A stretch of DNA of 8,552 nucleotides from assembly GCA_903970295.1 (NCBI GenBank), contig CAJCHQ010000202.1, positions 1 through 8,552 on the forward strand, written 5' to 3'. The notes below the pieces were generated by a model. That model did no database searches. It was not told where the DNA came from and was given only the letters and a program-made list of their open reading frames with translations. Positions 1-4,641 of the stretch are shown one piece after another (position 1 is the first letter of the stretch; every line of letters begins with the position of its first letter). The DNA comes from Bryobacterales bacterium (GTDB lineage Bacteria > Cyanobacteriota > Vampirovibrionia > Obscuribacterales > Obscuribacteraceae). The translations under genes were made by a program, and so were the position numbers.

Positions 1-738
1 CTTGTTCTCGTGCCTACTTCTTTGCTTGGCCAGGTCGATGCCGCTATCGGTGGTAAAACCGGCATTAATCTCAATGCCGGAAAAAATTTAGCCGGCAGTC
101 TCTATTTCCCCAAAGCAGTTCTGGCAGACTCAGACATTCTCACGACTTTGCCTAAGTCGCAACTAATTTCCGGCATGGGTGAGATCGTCAAATACGCCAT
201 GATTGAGGAAAGCGTGGCCAAAAACACGGACTACGAACGCGGACCACGCTCTCTTCTCGAAGTTCTCGAAGGTCTGGTCGGTTCTGAAATCAACGCCGAA
301 GATCCAGTTCTTGCCGGCGTCATCACCAGCTGTATTAAAATGAAACTTTTCGTGGTCGCTCGCGATCCTAACGAAGCTAATCTCAGGCGCTGTCTCAATC
401 TCGGTCACACCGTCGGGCATGCCCTCGAGAAGTTAGACAATTACAAACTTTCTCACGGTGAAGCAGTCTCAATCGGTTTAGTTGCCGATACGAAACTTTC
501 GATCGAGCGCAAATTGCTCGAAAAAGACTCGCTGCGCAAACTGCAGCATCTTCTTGAACGCGCCGGACTTCCGACTAAAGTGCCCAGCGCCTTCCATCCC
601 GATCAGGTAATCGAAGTCATGGGTCACGACAAAAAACGCGATGGCGAAAAGATCAAATTAGTTTTGCCGCAGACGCGCCTGGGACTAGTCGATCTCGATG
701 CGTCGGTGGCGCCGGCCGAGTTCATCAATGTGATCTGA
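1..738 (+). CDS. aroB: 3-dehydroquinate synthase, 3' part (5' end outside window)
   Basis: Catalyses step 2 of the shikimate pathway in the cytoplasm, converting DAHP to 3-dehydroquinate with NAD and a divalent metal. The frame is open from base 1 (Leu-Val-Leu-Val-Pro-Thr-Ser-Leu-Leu), so the GTG at 10 is an internal valine, not a start. Typical AroB is about 360 residues; 245 are present, so roughly the first 110-120 (most of the NAD-binding domain) are missing. Visible family motifs: PTSLLGQVDAAIGGKTGINL, then GKNLAGSLYFP; the metal ligand Glu in GEIVKYAMIEE (codon 181-183); His in LNLGHTVGHALE (406-408); His in LSHGEAVSIG (454-456); then GHDKKRDGEKIKLVLP near the C terminus. It converges with the aroF-chorismate mutase operon and is followed by a long hairpin terminator. 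Identity is very secure. Confidence 0.97.
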   Translation, partial: LVLVPTSLLGQVDAAIGGKTGINLNAGKNLAGSLYFPKAVLADSDILTTLPKSQLISGMGEIVKYAMIEESVAKNTDYERGPRSLLEVLEGLVGSEINAEDPVLAGVITSCIKMKLFVVARDPNEANLRRCLNLGHTVGHALEKLDNYKLSHGEAVSIGLVADTKLSIERKLLEKDSLRKLQHLLERAGLPTKVPSAFHPDQVIEVMGHDKKRDGEKIKLVLPQTRLGLVDLDASVAPAEFINVI

Positions 739-782
739 GGGCGGGCCGCTAGTCGGAGCTGAGGCTTGTCTGTGCATCGGTC

Positions 783-850
783 GGAGAGGGTTTCGGTTTT
801 TGGCCAGACCCACCCAACCCCAAAAACCGAAACCCTCTCCTCCCTTTTTG
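783..850 (+). terminator. Long perfect hairpin terminator after aroB
   Basis: Two 21-base arms (783-803 and 820-840) are perfectly complementary around a 16-base loop, followed on the + strand by TCCCTTTTTG. It lies 44 bases after the aroB stop and 3 bases before the stop of the convergent chorismate mutase gene. The T-run is only on the + strand side, so termination of aroB is the best reading, but a hairpin this long would also obstruct transcripts from the other direction. The arm length is well beyond what a terminator needs, so a dispersed palindromic repeat is an alternative. Confidence 0.75.
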
Positions 851-853
851 CTT

Positions 854-1210
854 CTACAAGCTTTCGGTTTGGGCGTCGCGGCTGCCGGCAAGAATTTGCT
901 CGTAAACTGATCTGATGAAGCGGGCGCCGCTTTCGTTTTTCCCGTGCGAGGAGACGCGCGTCAAAATTTCGAATTCGCGATCGTTGACTTTAAGCGGAAT
1001 GCTGAGGGCGCGCTTTACCTCGGCGATTTCCAGAACGATTTCGTGGCGGGAAGCGAGGAGACGAGAAATTTCGTCGTCGAGTTCGTCGATACGTGTGCGC
1101 AGTTTGGCCAGCTTGACCTCGGCGTCATTTGGCAACATTACGCTACCCGCGAAGGGATTGGAGATTATGCTGTTCGATTTTGTTTCTTTGCCTTGCCAAT
1201 CATCTTCCAT
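854..1210 (-). CDS. Chorismate mutase, AroQ class (monofunctional)
   Basis: Rearranges chorismate to prephenate, the first step of the Phe/Tyr branch. The 118-residue all-helical protein matches the AroQ fold from about residue 33. Residues aligning with the E. coli P-protein mutase active site are present: R38 (LRTRI), R55 (ASRHE), K66 (EVKR), R78 and E79 (NDREFE), S110 and Q114 near the C terminus; the E. coli D48 position is Val75. The ATG directly follows the aroF TAA stop (TAA|ATG), and AAAAAGG about 8 bases upstream provides a ribosome site inside aroF, so translational coupling is likely. Met25 is a possible later start, but it has no good ribosome site. In Bacillus-type enzymes this domain is fused to the DAHP synthase N terminus; here it is a separate, downstream gene and could act in trans as a regulatory partner (inference). 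Confidence 0.93.
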   Translation of the reverse strand: MEDDWQGKETKSNSIISNPFAGSVMLPNDAEVKLAKLRTRIDELDDEISRLLASRHEIVLEIAEVKRALSIPLKVNDREFEILTRVSSHGKNESGARFIRSVYEQILAGSRDAQTESL

Positions 1211-2128
1211 TTACACGTGCCTTTTTGTGAGCTTATTCGGTTTCGCTTCGGTTTTATGAGCCTGAGTGGACGAGATCAATGAGAAGTGGGGGCGATTTCC
1301 CACGCCAGCCACTGTTCGACCAACCGCATGAGCGATGGGAACGATCGAATTGACCAGTTCTATCATATCTTCCAGCGAGAGCGCCTGGCGAGAATCTGAT
1401 ACTGATTTTTCCGGTTCGGGATGGCATTCGATGATTAATCCGTCGGCTCCGCAAGCGACCGCGGCTCGAGCCAGGTCAGCCACCAGTTCTCTTTTTCCGG
1501 CGGCGTGACTGGGATCGACAATCACCGGCAAATGCGTCAGTTGACGAAGAGCGACCACGGCGCCCAAATCGAGAACATTGCGGGTGAAATTATCGAAACT
1601 GCGGATGCCGCGCTCACAAAGAATGACATTCGCATTGCCGCCACTGAGAATGTATTCGGCCGCCATCAGCGTTTCTTCAATCGTGGCCGACAGACCGCGT
1701 TTGAGAAGCACCGGCCGTTTAACAGAACCGAGAGCTTTTAGGAGCTCAAAATTCTGCATATTGCGGCTGCCTACCTGAAGCACGTCGGCGTATTTTGCCA
1801 CGAGTGGAATCTGCTCGACTGACATGACCTCGGTAATTACGGGCATCGACGTGGCGTTTCTCACTTGAGCGAGAATTTTCAGACCAGCTTCGCCCATGCC
1901 CTGAAAAGCGTAAGGCGACGTGCGGGGTTTGAAGACCCCTCCGCGCAGCGCCTGGACCGCAGTCGGCTTCAATTTTTCGGCGACTGCGTCCATCTGCTCC
2001 TGGCTTTCAACTGTGCAAGGACCGCCTACTATTAGTAACTCGCCGCCGCCCACAGTCACTCCGGGTGCGATTTCGACAATCGTGCGATGGGCTGGGCTTT
2101 GTTTGCCGGCTAATTTGGCTTCGCTCAT
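1211..2128 (-). CDS. aroF: 3-deoxy-7-phosphoheptulonate (DAHP) synthase, type I-beta
   Basis: Condenses phosphoenolpyruvate with erythrose 4-phosphate, the committed step of aromatic amino acid synthesis. The 305-residue TIM-barrel protein shows: GGPCTVES (35-42, metal-ligand Cys38), RGGVFKPRTSPYAFQG (62-77, substrate binding), QVGSRNMQNFELL (118-130), LLKRG (141-145), CERGIRSFD (171-179), DPSHAAG (205-211, metal His208), ECHPEPEKSVSDS (234-246, metal Glu234 and Asp245). There is no N-terminal ferredoxin-like or chorismate mutase regulatory domain; the first 30 residues are short and simple, and a polar 28-residue tail follows the barrel. ATG start with strong AGGAAGGAAG 7 bases upstream. First gene of a two-gene operon. 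Control appears to be by the tandem attenuators in the 2177-2442 leader. Confidence 0.96.
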   Translation of the reverse strand: MSEAKLAGKQSPAHRTIVEIAPGVTVGGGELLIVGGPCTVESQEQMDAVAEKLKPTAVQALRGGVFKPRTSPYAFQGMGEAGLKILAQVRNATSMPVITEVMSVEQIPLVAKYADVLQVGSRNMQNFELLKALGSVKRPVLLKRGLSATIEETLMAAEYILSGGNANVILCERGIRSFDNFTRNVLDLGAVVALRQLTHLPVIVDPSHAAGKRELVADLARAAVACGADGLIIECHPEPEKSVSDSRQALSLEDMIELVNSIVPIAHAVGRTVAGVGNRPHFSLISSTQAHKTEAKPNKLTKRHV

Positions 2129-2176
2129 GTGAATTCTTCCTTCCTCTGCGTTTGTGTGTTGATTGCTTTATTTGCT

Positions 2177-2211
2177 AAAAATGCGAGCCCGGGTTTTTTA
2201 CTCCCGGGCTC
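2177..2211 (-). terminator. Attenuator terminator 2, immediately upstream of aroF
   Basis: Read on the minus strand, GAGCCCGGG (2211-2203) pairs perfectly with CCCGGGCTC (2193-2185) across a 9-base loop, followed by GCA and five T residues (2181-2177). It lies in the aroF direction 48 bases before the aroF ATG, and no gene ends just upstream except the short leader peptide 2. A terminator in this place is the normal signature of transcription attenuation. Confidence 0.85.
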
Positions 2212-2250
2212 TCTGGTTGCTTAGTCAAAACTGCGCTAAAACCTGCCCGG
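2204..2250 (-). promoter_or_regulatory. Candidate antiterminator of attenuator 2
   Basis: On the minus strand CCGGGC (2250-2245), starting one base after the stop codon of leader peptide 2, is complementary to GCCCGG (2209-2204) inside the 5' arm of terminator 2. The adjacent GGTT (2243-2240) can also pair with AACC (2218-2215). This 6+4 bp helix is mutually exclusive with the terminator. A ribosome paused at the leader stop codon would cover CCGGGC and let the terminator form; a ribosome stalled at the earlier aromatic codons would leave it free. Found by eye, not by folding. Confidence 0.65.
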
Positions 2251-2287
2251 CTAGTTGTCGGTAAAGTAGTACCAGAACCAGTTTTGA
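2225..2287 (-). promoter_or_regulatory. Candidate anti-antiterminator (1:2) helix of attenuator 2
   Basis: TCAAAACTG (2287-2279), inside leader peptide 2 over the codons just before and into the first Trp, is perfectly complementary to CAGTTTTGA (2233-2225) beyond the leader stop. If the leader is not translated, this helix would enclose the antiterminator segment and favour termination. A ribosome on the aromatic codons would disrupt it. It matches the role of the 1:2 helix in classical trp attenuators (inference from complementarity only). Confidence 0.55.
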
Positions 2288-2298
2288 TTTGAATGCAT
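2251..2298 (-). CDS. Attenuator leader peptide 2 (aromatic-rich, 15 aa)
   Basis: Encodes MHSNQNWFWYYFTDN then TAG. Codons 7-12 are Trp-Phe-Trp-Tyr-Tyr-Phe, six consecutive aromatic residues, so all three end products of the pathway are sampled. The ATG (2298-2296) has AAGGAA (2311-2306) 7 bases upstream, a good ribosome site. The stop codon lies 39 bases before terminator 2 and directly precedes the candidate antiterminator segment. The peptide itself is not expected to function; its translation rate is the signal. By chance, a 15-codon frame with a ribosome site and six aromatics in a row directly ahead of a DAHP synthase attenuator is very unlikely. Confidence 0.88.
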   Translation of the reverse strand: MHSNQNWFWYYFTDN

Positions 2299-2327
2299 GA
2301 TTGCGTTCCTTAAACCTGTCGCCCCTG

Positions 2328-2360
2328 AAAAACAAAAACCGCAGATTCTAGAATCTGCGG
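2328..2360 (-). terminator. Attenuator terminator 1
   Basis: A perfect 22-base palindrome (2339-2360) reads on the minus strand as CCGCAGATT and AATCTGCGG arms with a CTAG loop, followed by TTTTTGTTTTT (2338-2328). It is a textbook intrinsic terminator in the aroF direction. The + strand side has no T-run. No full gene ends upstream of it: the only reading frame before it is leader peptide 1. It therefore looks like a first attenuator, not the end of another operon. Confidence 0.9.
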
Positions 2361-2407
2361 CTCACCTGGAAGGTCCAAATCGGTACCTAAGTCACACCAG
2401 GTGAACC
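2359..2407 (-). promoter_or_regulatory. Candidate antiterminator of attenuator 1
   Basis: On the minus strand GGTTCACCTGG (2407-2397) can pair with CCAGGTGAGCC (2369-2359) in 11 pairs, one of them G-U. The 5' strand lies over codons 12-16 of leader peptide 1, next to its stop codon. The 3' strand takes up the first two C residues of the terminator 1 stem and abuts the rest. A ribosome stalled at the FYFWY codons leaves the 5' strand free so the helix can form and weaken the terminator; a ribosome at the stop codon covers it. The overlap with the terminator is small, so its strength needs folding. Confidence 0.6.
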
Positions 2408-2442
2408 TTCTTGTACCAGAAATAAAAACCGGAATTGAACAC
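2392..2442 (-). CDS. Attenuator leader peptide 1 (aromatic-rich, 16 aa)
   Basis: Encodes MFNSGFYFWYKKVHLV then TGA. Phe2 is followed by Phe-Tyr-Phe-Trp-Tyr at codons 6-10, so Phe, Tyr and Trp are all represented. The start is GTG (2442-2440), with AGGGG (2452-2448) 5 bases upstream; the next upstream in-frame stop is TAG at 2478-2476, and no better start lies between. The stop is 31 bases before terminator 1. Being promoter-proximal, it would be the first aromatic amino acid sensor met by RNA polymerase. It was recognised because a second, independent aromatic-rich leader follows. The GTG start is the least certain part. Confidence 0.82.
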   Translation of the reverse strand: MFNSGFYFWYKKVHLV

Positions 2443-2472
2443 TTGAGCCCCTGGGGTCTTGATAATGAAGCC

Positions 2473-2501
2473 ATGCTATCCGAGCGACAGGGCTCCGTCA
2501 A
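2473..2501 (-). promoter_or_regulatory. Promoter of the aroF attenuator-leader operon
   Basis: Minus-strand TTGACG (2501-2496), a 17-base spacer and TAGCAT (2478-2473) resemble a sigma-70 promoter (5/6 and 4/6 matches). Transcription would start near 2466, about 24 bases before leader peptide 1, giving a leader RNA of about 340 bases ahead of aroF that contains both attenuators. Confidence 0.6.
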
Positions 2502-2555
2502 GAGAATATACCCTTCGAGTTACAAAACGACTACACAAAATAAATCGACAAAATA

Positions 2556-2595
2556 ACTGCAACTGCTGTGCTTGAACCATTGGTTCAGTTGCAGT
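2556..2595. promoter_or_regulatory. Nested palindromes between divergent aroF and usp promoters, possible operator
   Basis: ACTGCAACTG (2556-2565) is repeated inverted as CAGTTGCAGT (2586-2595). Inside it, GAACCA (2574-2579) and TGGTTC (2581-2586) form a second palindrome with a one-base centre. The site overlaps the -35 region of the + strand promoter and lies about 55 bases upstream of the aroF promoter -35. It may bind a dimeric regulator; no family is recognised. A hairpin in an unlisted transcript is the alternative. Confidence 0.45.
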
Positions 2596-2611
2596 CGTGA
2601 ATCACTATAAT
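2584..2611 (+). promoter_or_regulatory. Promoter of the universal stress protein gene
   Basis: A perfect TATAAT -10 box lies at 2606-2611, with only a weak -35 match (TTCAGT at 2584-2589, 16-base spacer). The predicted start near 2618 leaves a leader of about 28 bases and rules out the upstream TTG at 2616 as the gene start. Confidence 0.5.
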
Positions 2612-2645
2612 TAGTTTGGCGCCCGTCCCAAGTCGGTGGTCATTG

Positions 2646-3116
2646 ATGAGAGTATTGATCGCGCTGGATGATTCGGCTCACTCTAAGGCTGCATTGCGGT
2701 CTGTGCTCGACCGACCCTGGCCTCAGGGTACTGAATTTAACGTGGTTACGGTGGTCGAGCCATTTCATCCTGAATACGCCGGTTGGCAAACCAACTATGT
2801 GCCTCTGGCAGTCGAAGCCCAGAATTCGATCAACGAATCGGCTACGCAATTAGTGGCTGCCGCCAAGACGGAATTGGAGAAGGTTTTCGGTGCAGAAAAA
2901 GTTTTTGGTGAGGCCATCGAGGGCTACATCAAAGATCGCATTCTGGAAGTGGCGCGGACCTGGAAATCTGATTTGATTGTGGTTGGATCGCACGGTCGAC
3001 GCGGAATTACCAAGTTTCTGCTCGGCAGCGTGTCGGAAGCGATCGCTTCGCACGCCACCTGCTCGGTCGAAATCGTCAAATTACAGGACGTTGAAGCTCA
3101 TTTGGAAAAGAAATAA
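2646..3116 (+). CDS. Universal stress protein, UspA family, ATP-binding type
   Basis: Single-domain cytoplasmic Usp of 156 residues, the usual family length. It starts with the typical beta strand and acidic loop MRVLIALDDS; the ATP motif G-2X-G-9X-G-S is intact at G114, G117, G127-S128 (GSHGRRG, then LLGSVSEAI), so it belongs to the nucleotide-binding branch. Members are induced by starvation, oxidative or respiratory stress; the client process here is unknown. ATG 2646 is chosen over TTG 2616 and TTG 2643 because the domain begins exactly there and GGTGG lies 6 bases upstream. It is transcribed away from the aroF operon and converges with the small membrane protein gene, with 9 bases between the stops and no terminator hairpin seen. 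Confidence 0.93.
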   Translation: MRVLIALDDSAHSKAALRSVLDRPWPQGTEFNVVTVVEPFHPEYAGWQTNYVPLAVEAQNSINESATQLVAAAKTELEKVFGAEKVFGEAIEGYIKDRILEVARTWKSDLIVVGSHGRRGITKFLLGSVSEAIASHATCSVEIVKLQDVEAHLEKK

Positions 3117-3125
3117 AGCCCCAGC

Positions 3126-3290
3126 TTATTCGTGCGCGGCGGGAGTGGCAGCGGCTGCTTTCTTCTCATCTTCTTTTTCGATATAAGGCTCGAAATAGAC
3201 GCCTTTTCCACCCAAAAATAGAGAAAGAATTACATAGCCGGCCAGCAATAAAACAAAAAACGGCCAGGTTGTTTGGAAAGTTTCAGTCAT
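3126..3290 (-). CDS. Small single-span membrane protein, 54 aa, unknown function
   Basis: A short frame starts MTETFQTTWPFFVLLLAGYV and ends in TAA. Residues about 9-28 are a continuous hydrophobic segment, followed by GKGVYFEPYIEKEDEKK and an Ala-rich tail (KKAAAATPAAHE). The acidic/basic hydrophilic tail and short N terminus suggest one transmembrane helix. The ATG (3290-3288) has AAAGG 8 bases upstream (and GAGG abutting it). It resembles the minor subunits of membrane complexes in architecture only; no family is recognised. The opposite strand carries another frame over its 5' end that looks non-coding (Arg runs, no ribosome site). Convergent with the usp gene. Coding status rests on the clean start signal and hydrophobic pattern. 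Confidence 0.7.
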   Translation of the reverse strand: MTETFQTTWPFFVLLLAGYVILSLFLGGKGVYFEPYIEKEDEKKAAAATPAAHE

Positions 3291-3509
3291 CCTCGGTACC
3301 TTTATATATGCGTCCTACTTTTCAATATCTACCATATAGGTGGATGTCTCATTAGTCGGGACTCACGATTGAATACGGCTTATCAATTGGTAATGGATCG
3401 GCAGCCACGACTACATTATAAACATTTGAAGCGGCGGCGGAGAAGGCGTCAGCGCCCACTCCTCTTGGTATGGAGCGGAGCCACCCAGTGCGCCCATTTT
3501 ATCGGGCTC

Positions 3510-3537
3510 ATGACCACCTCGGCCTATGTGCTATAAA
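3510..3537 (+). promoter_or_regulatory. Promoter of the secreted repeat protein gene
   Basis: ATGACC (3510-3515), a 16-base spacer and TATAAA (3532-3537) give a plausible sigma-70 promoter, with a predicted start near 3544 and a leader of about 40 bases. The remainder of the gap 3291-3509 shows no convincing gene or RNA structure. Confidence 0.5.
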
Positions 3538-3583
3538 AAGCAGGCTTCGACTTAAAGTTTCGGCGGACAAGGGAGTACGTACT

Positions 3584-4624
3584 ATGGACGCTTTTAAACA
3601 GTCAAGAACGGTTGCGACTGTTGGTTTGGCAGCATTTTTCGTCGTCGGCGGCAACCTGGCATTGGCTTCGGCGCCTAACACTTCGGTGCTCGACCCATAC
3701 CAATCCGCGGCACCAAGCGGTAAATCGAAAGGGCTATTGCCCGATGCTAGTGGCGAAAGCTCAACCACTTACGTGACAGTGCCCATGGATGGCGGTAACC
3801 CCAAGCCGGTGAAAGCGGCCAAGGTATCAAAACCGGACAAAGAGAAGAAGAAAGTCAAAGTTGCCCACGTCAAAGAAGCCCAGATCAAGGAGCCCGCTGC
3901 CCAATCTGCTAGCGGTGAAGGCGTGGTTGGCAGCACCAAAGCGGCCGGCTCGAAAATTGTCGACGGCAGCAAATCGGCTGGTTCCAAAATCGTCGGCGGT
4001 AGCAAGGCTGCCAGTTCTAAGCTTGTCGACGGCAGCAAAGCCGCCAGCTCTAAATTCGTTGATGGCAGCAAACAATTAGGTGATGGTATCACTAGTGGTG
4101 CCAAAGCTTCCGGCAACATGTTCATGAAGGGTGCCAACGCTTTTGGTGATGCCATGAAGAGCACCGGGCAGAAGCTCAAAGATGGCTCTCAGGCAGTCGG
4201 CGAAAAAATCGGTTCTATGCCAAAGATAATTGGCAGCAAGAAATCTGATTCAGACCAGCCCAAAGCGGTAGCCAAAGCCAAAGATAAAGACAAGCAGAAA
4301 GAGAAGGTGGTGAAGACGGCTTCAGAGCCGGCGCCGATCGCGCCCGAAGCTGCTAAAGCTGCATCAATTGAAGCGCCAAAGCCAGCGGCTCCGGCCAAGA
4401 TCGCAAGTCAGGAAAAAGAAAAAGTCAAAGTCAAAGAAAAAGTCAAAGTCAAAGTCACTAAAGACAAAGATACAGACAAGGATAAAGGCGTCGTGGCTAA
4501 GACGCTGAGTATCATGCCCAAGATGCCAAAAATCCCGTTCATGGGTGGTAGTAAAAAGCCTGCCCCGACGACACCCCAAACCGCTAGCAATCCGGCAGCA
4601 CCGGCAGCAGGCATCGATCAGTAG
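3584..4624 (+). CDS. Secreted Lys/Ala-rich protein with 11-residue repeats, unknown function
   Basis: The 346-residue protein opens with a signal peptide: MDAFKQSRTV, hydrophobic core at 11-27, likely cleavage after Ala28-Ser-Ala30. The mature part is low-complexity and strongly basic. Residues 119-206 form about eight 11-residue units, the first four nearly identical (KAAGSKIVDGS, KSAGSKIVGGS, KAASSKLVDGS, KAASSKFVDGS), with later ones diverged. A Lys/Val/Asp-rich stretch lies at 277-301. The segment SMPKIIGSKK (211-220) recurs as MPKIPFMGGSKK near 314-325. Eleven-residue periodicity is typical of amphipathic helices in LEA-like and lipid-binding proteins; a cell-surface, desiccation or membrane-binding role is inference. 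ATG 3584 is chosen for the signal peptide and AAGGGAG 8 bases upstream; the frame is open further upstream to 3470 but that part is not protein-like. Possibly cotranscribed with the dehydratase. Confidence 0.85.
   Translation: MDAFKQSRTVATVGLAAFFVVGGNLALASAPNTSVLDPYQSAAPSGKSKGLLPDASGESSTTYVTVPMDGGNPKPVKAAKVSKPDKEKKKVKVAHVKEAQIKEPAAQSASGEGVVGSTKAAGSKIVDGSKSAGSKIVGGSKAASSKLVDGSKAASSKFVDGSKQLGDGITSGAKASGNMFMKGANAFGDAMKSTGQKLKDGSQAVGEKIGSMPKIIGSKKSDSDQPKAVAKAKDKDKQKEKVVKTASEPAPIAPEAAKAASIEAPKPAAPAKIASQEKEKVKVKEKVKVKVTKDKDTDKDKGVVAKTLSIMPKMPKIPFMGGSKKPAPTTPQTASNPAAPAAGIDQ
3938..4069 (+). repeat. Four 33-base in-frame tandem repeats
   Basis: Each unit encodes one 11-residue block of the form K-(A/S)-A-(G/S)-S-K-(I/L/F)-V-(D/G)-G-S, units beginning at 3938, 3971, 4004 and 4037. 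Weaker units continue to about 4201. The bases differ more at third positions than the residues do, so the units are old or under protein-level selection, not a fresh slippage product. Confidence 0.85.
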
Positions 4625-4641
4625 CCCGGGAAAGTAAGAAC

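Noticed and set aside
685..891. 68-residue minus-strand frame over the long hairpin
   Set aside because: It is made largely of the inverted repeat arms and the end of aroB in antisense.
2361..2400. T-box riboswitch (GGTACC and a terminator upstream of a biosynthetic gene)
   Set aside because: The conserved T-box sequence and a long specifier stem are not seen, whereas two translated aromatic-rich leader peptides with ribosome sites are.
2310..2501. 63-residue minus-strand frame through the aroF leader
   Set aside because: It runs across leader peptide 1 and terminator 1 in another phase, begins upstream of the predicted RNA start and has no protein-like composition; the attenuator reading explains the same bases better.
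3273..3536. 87-residue + strand frame before the secreted protein
   Set aside because: No ribosome site, an arginine run and no recognisable domain; it overlaps the small membrane protein start and the next promoter.
3769..4179. 136-residue minus-strand frame opposite the secreted protein
   Set aside because: It is open only because the repeat codons lack stops in antisense; the + strand frame has a signal peptide, ribosome site and promoter.
4412..4486. Short tandem base repeat as a possible CRISPR or satellite
   Set aside because: It encodes the Lys/Val/Asp-rich block of the secreted protein in frame, has no spacers, and is explained as coding low complexity.
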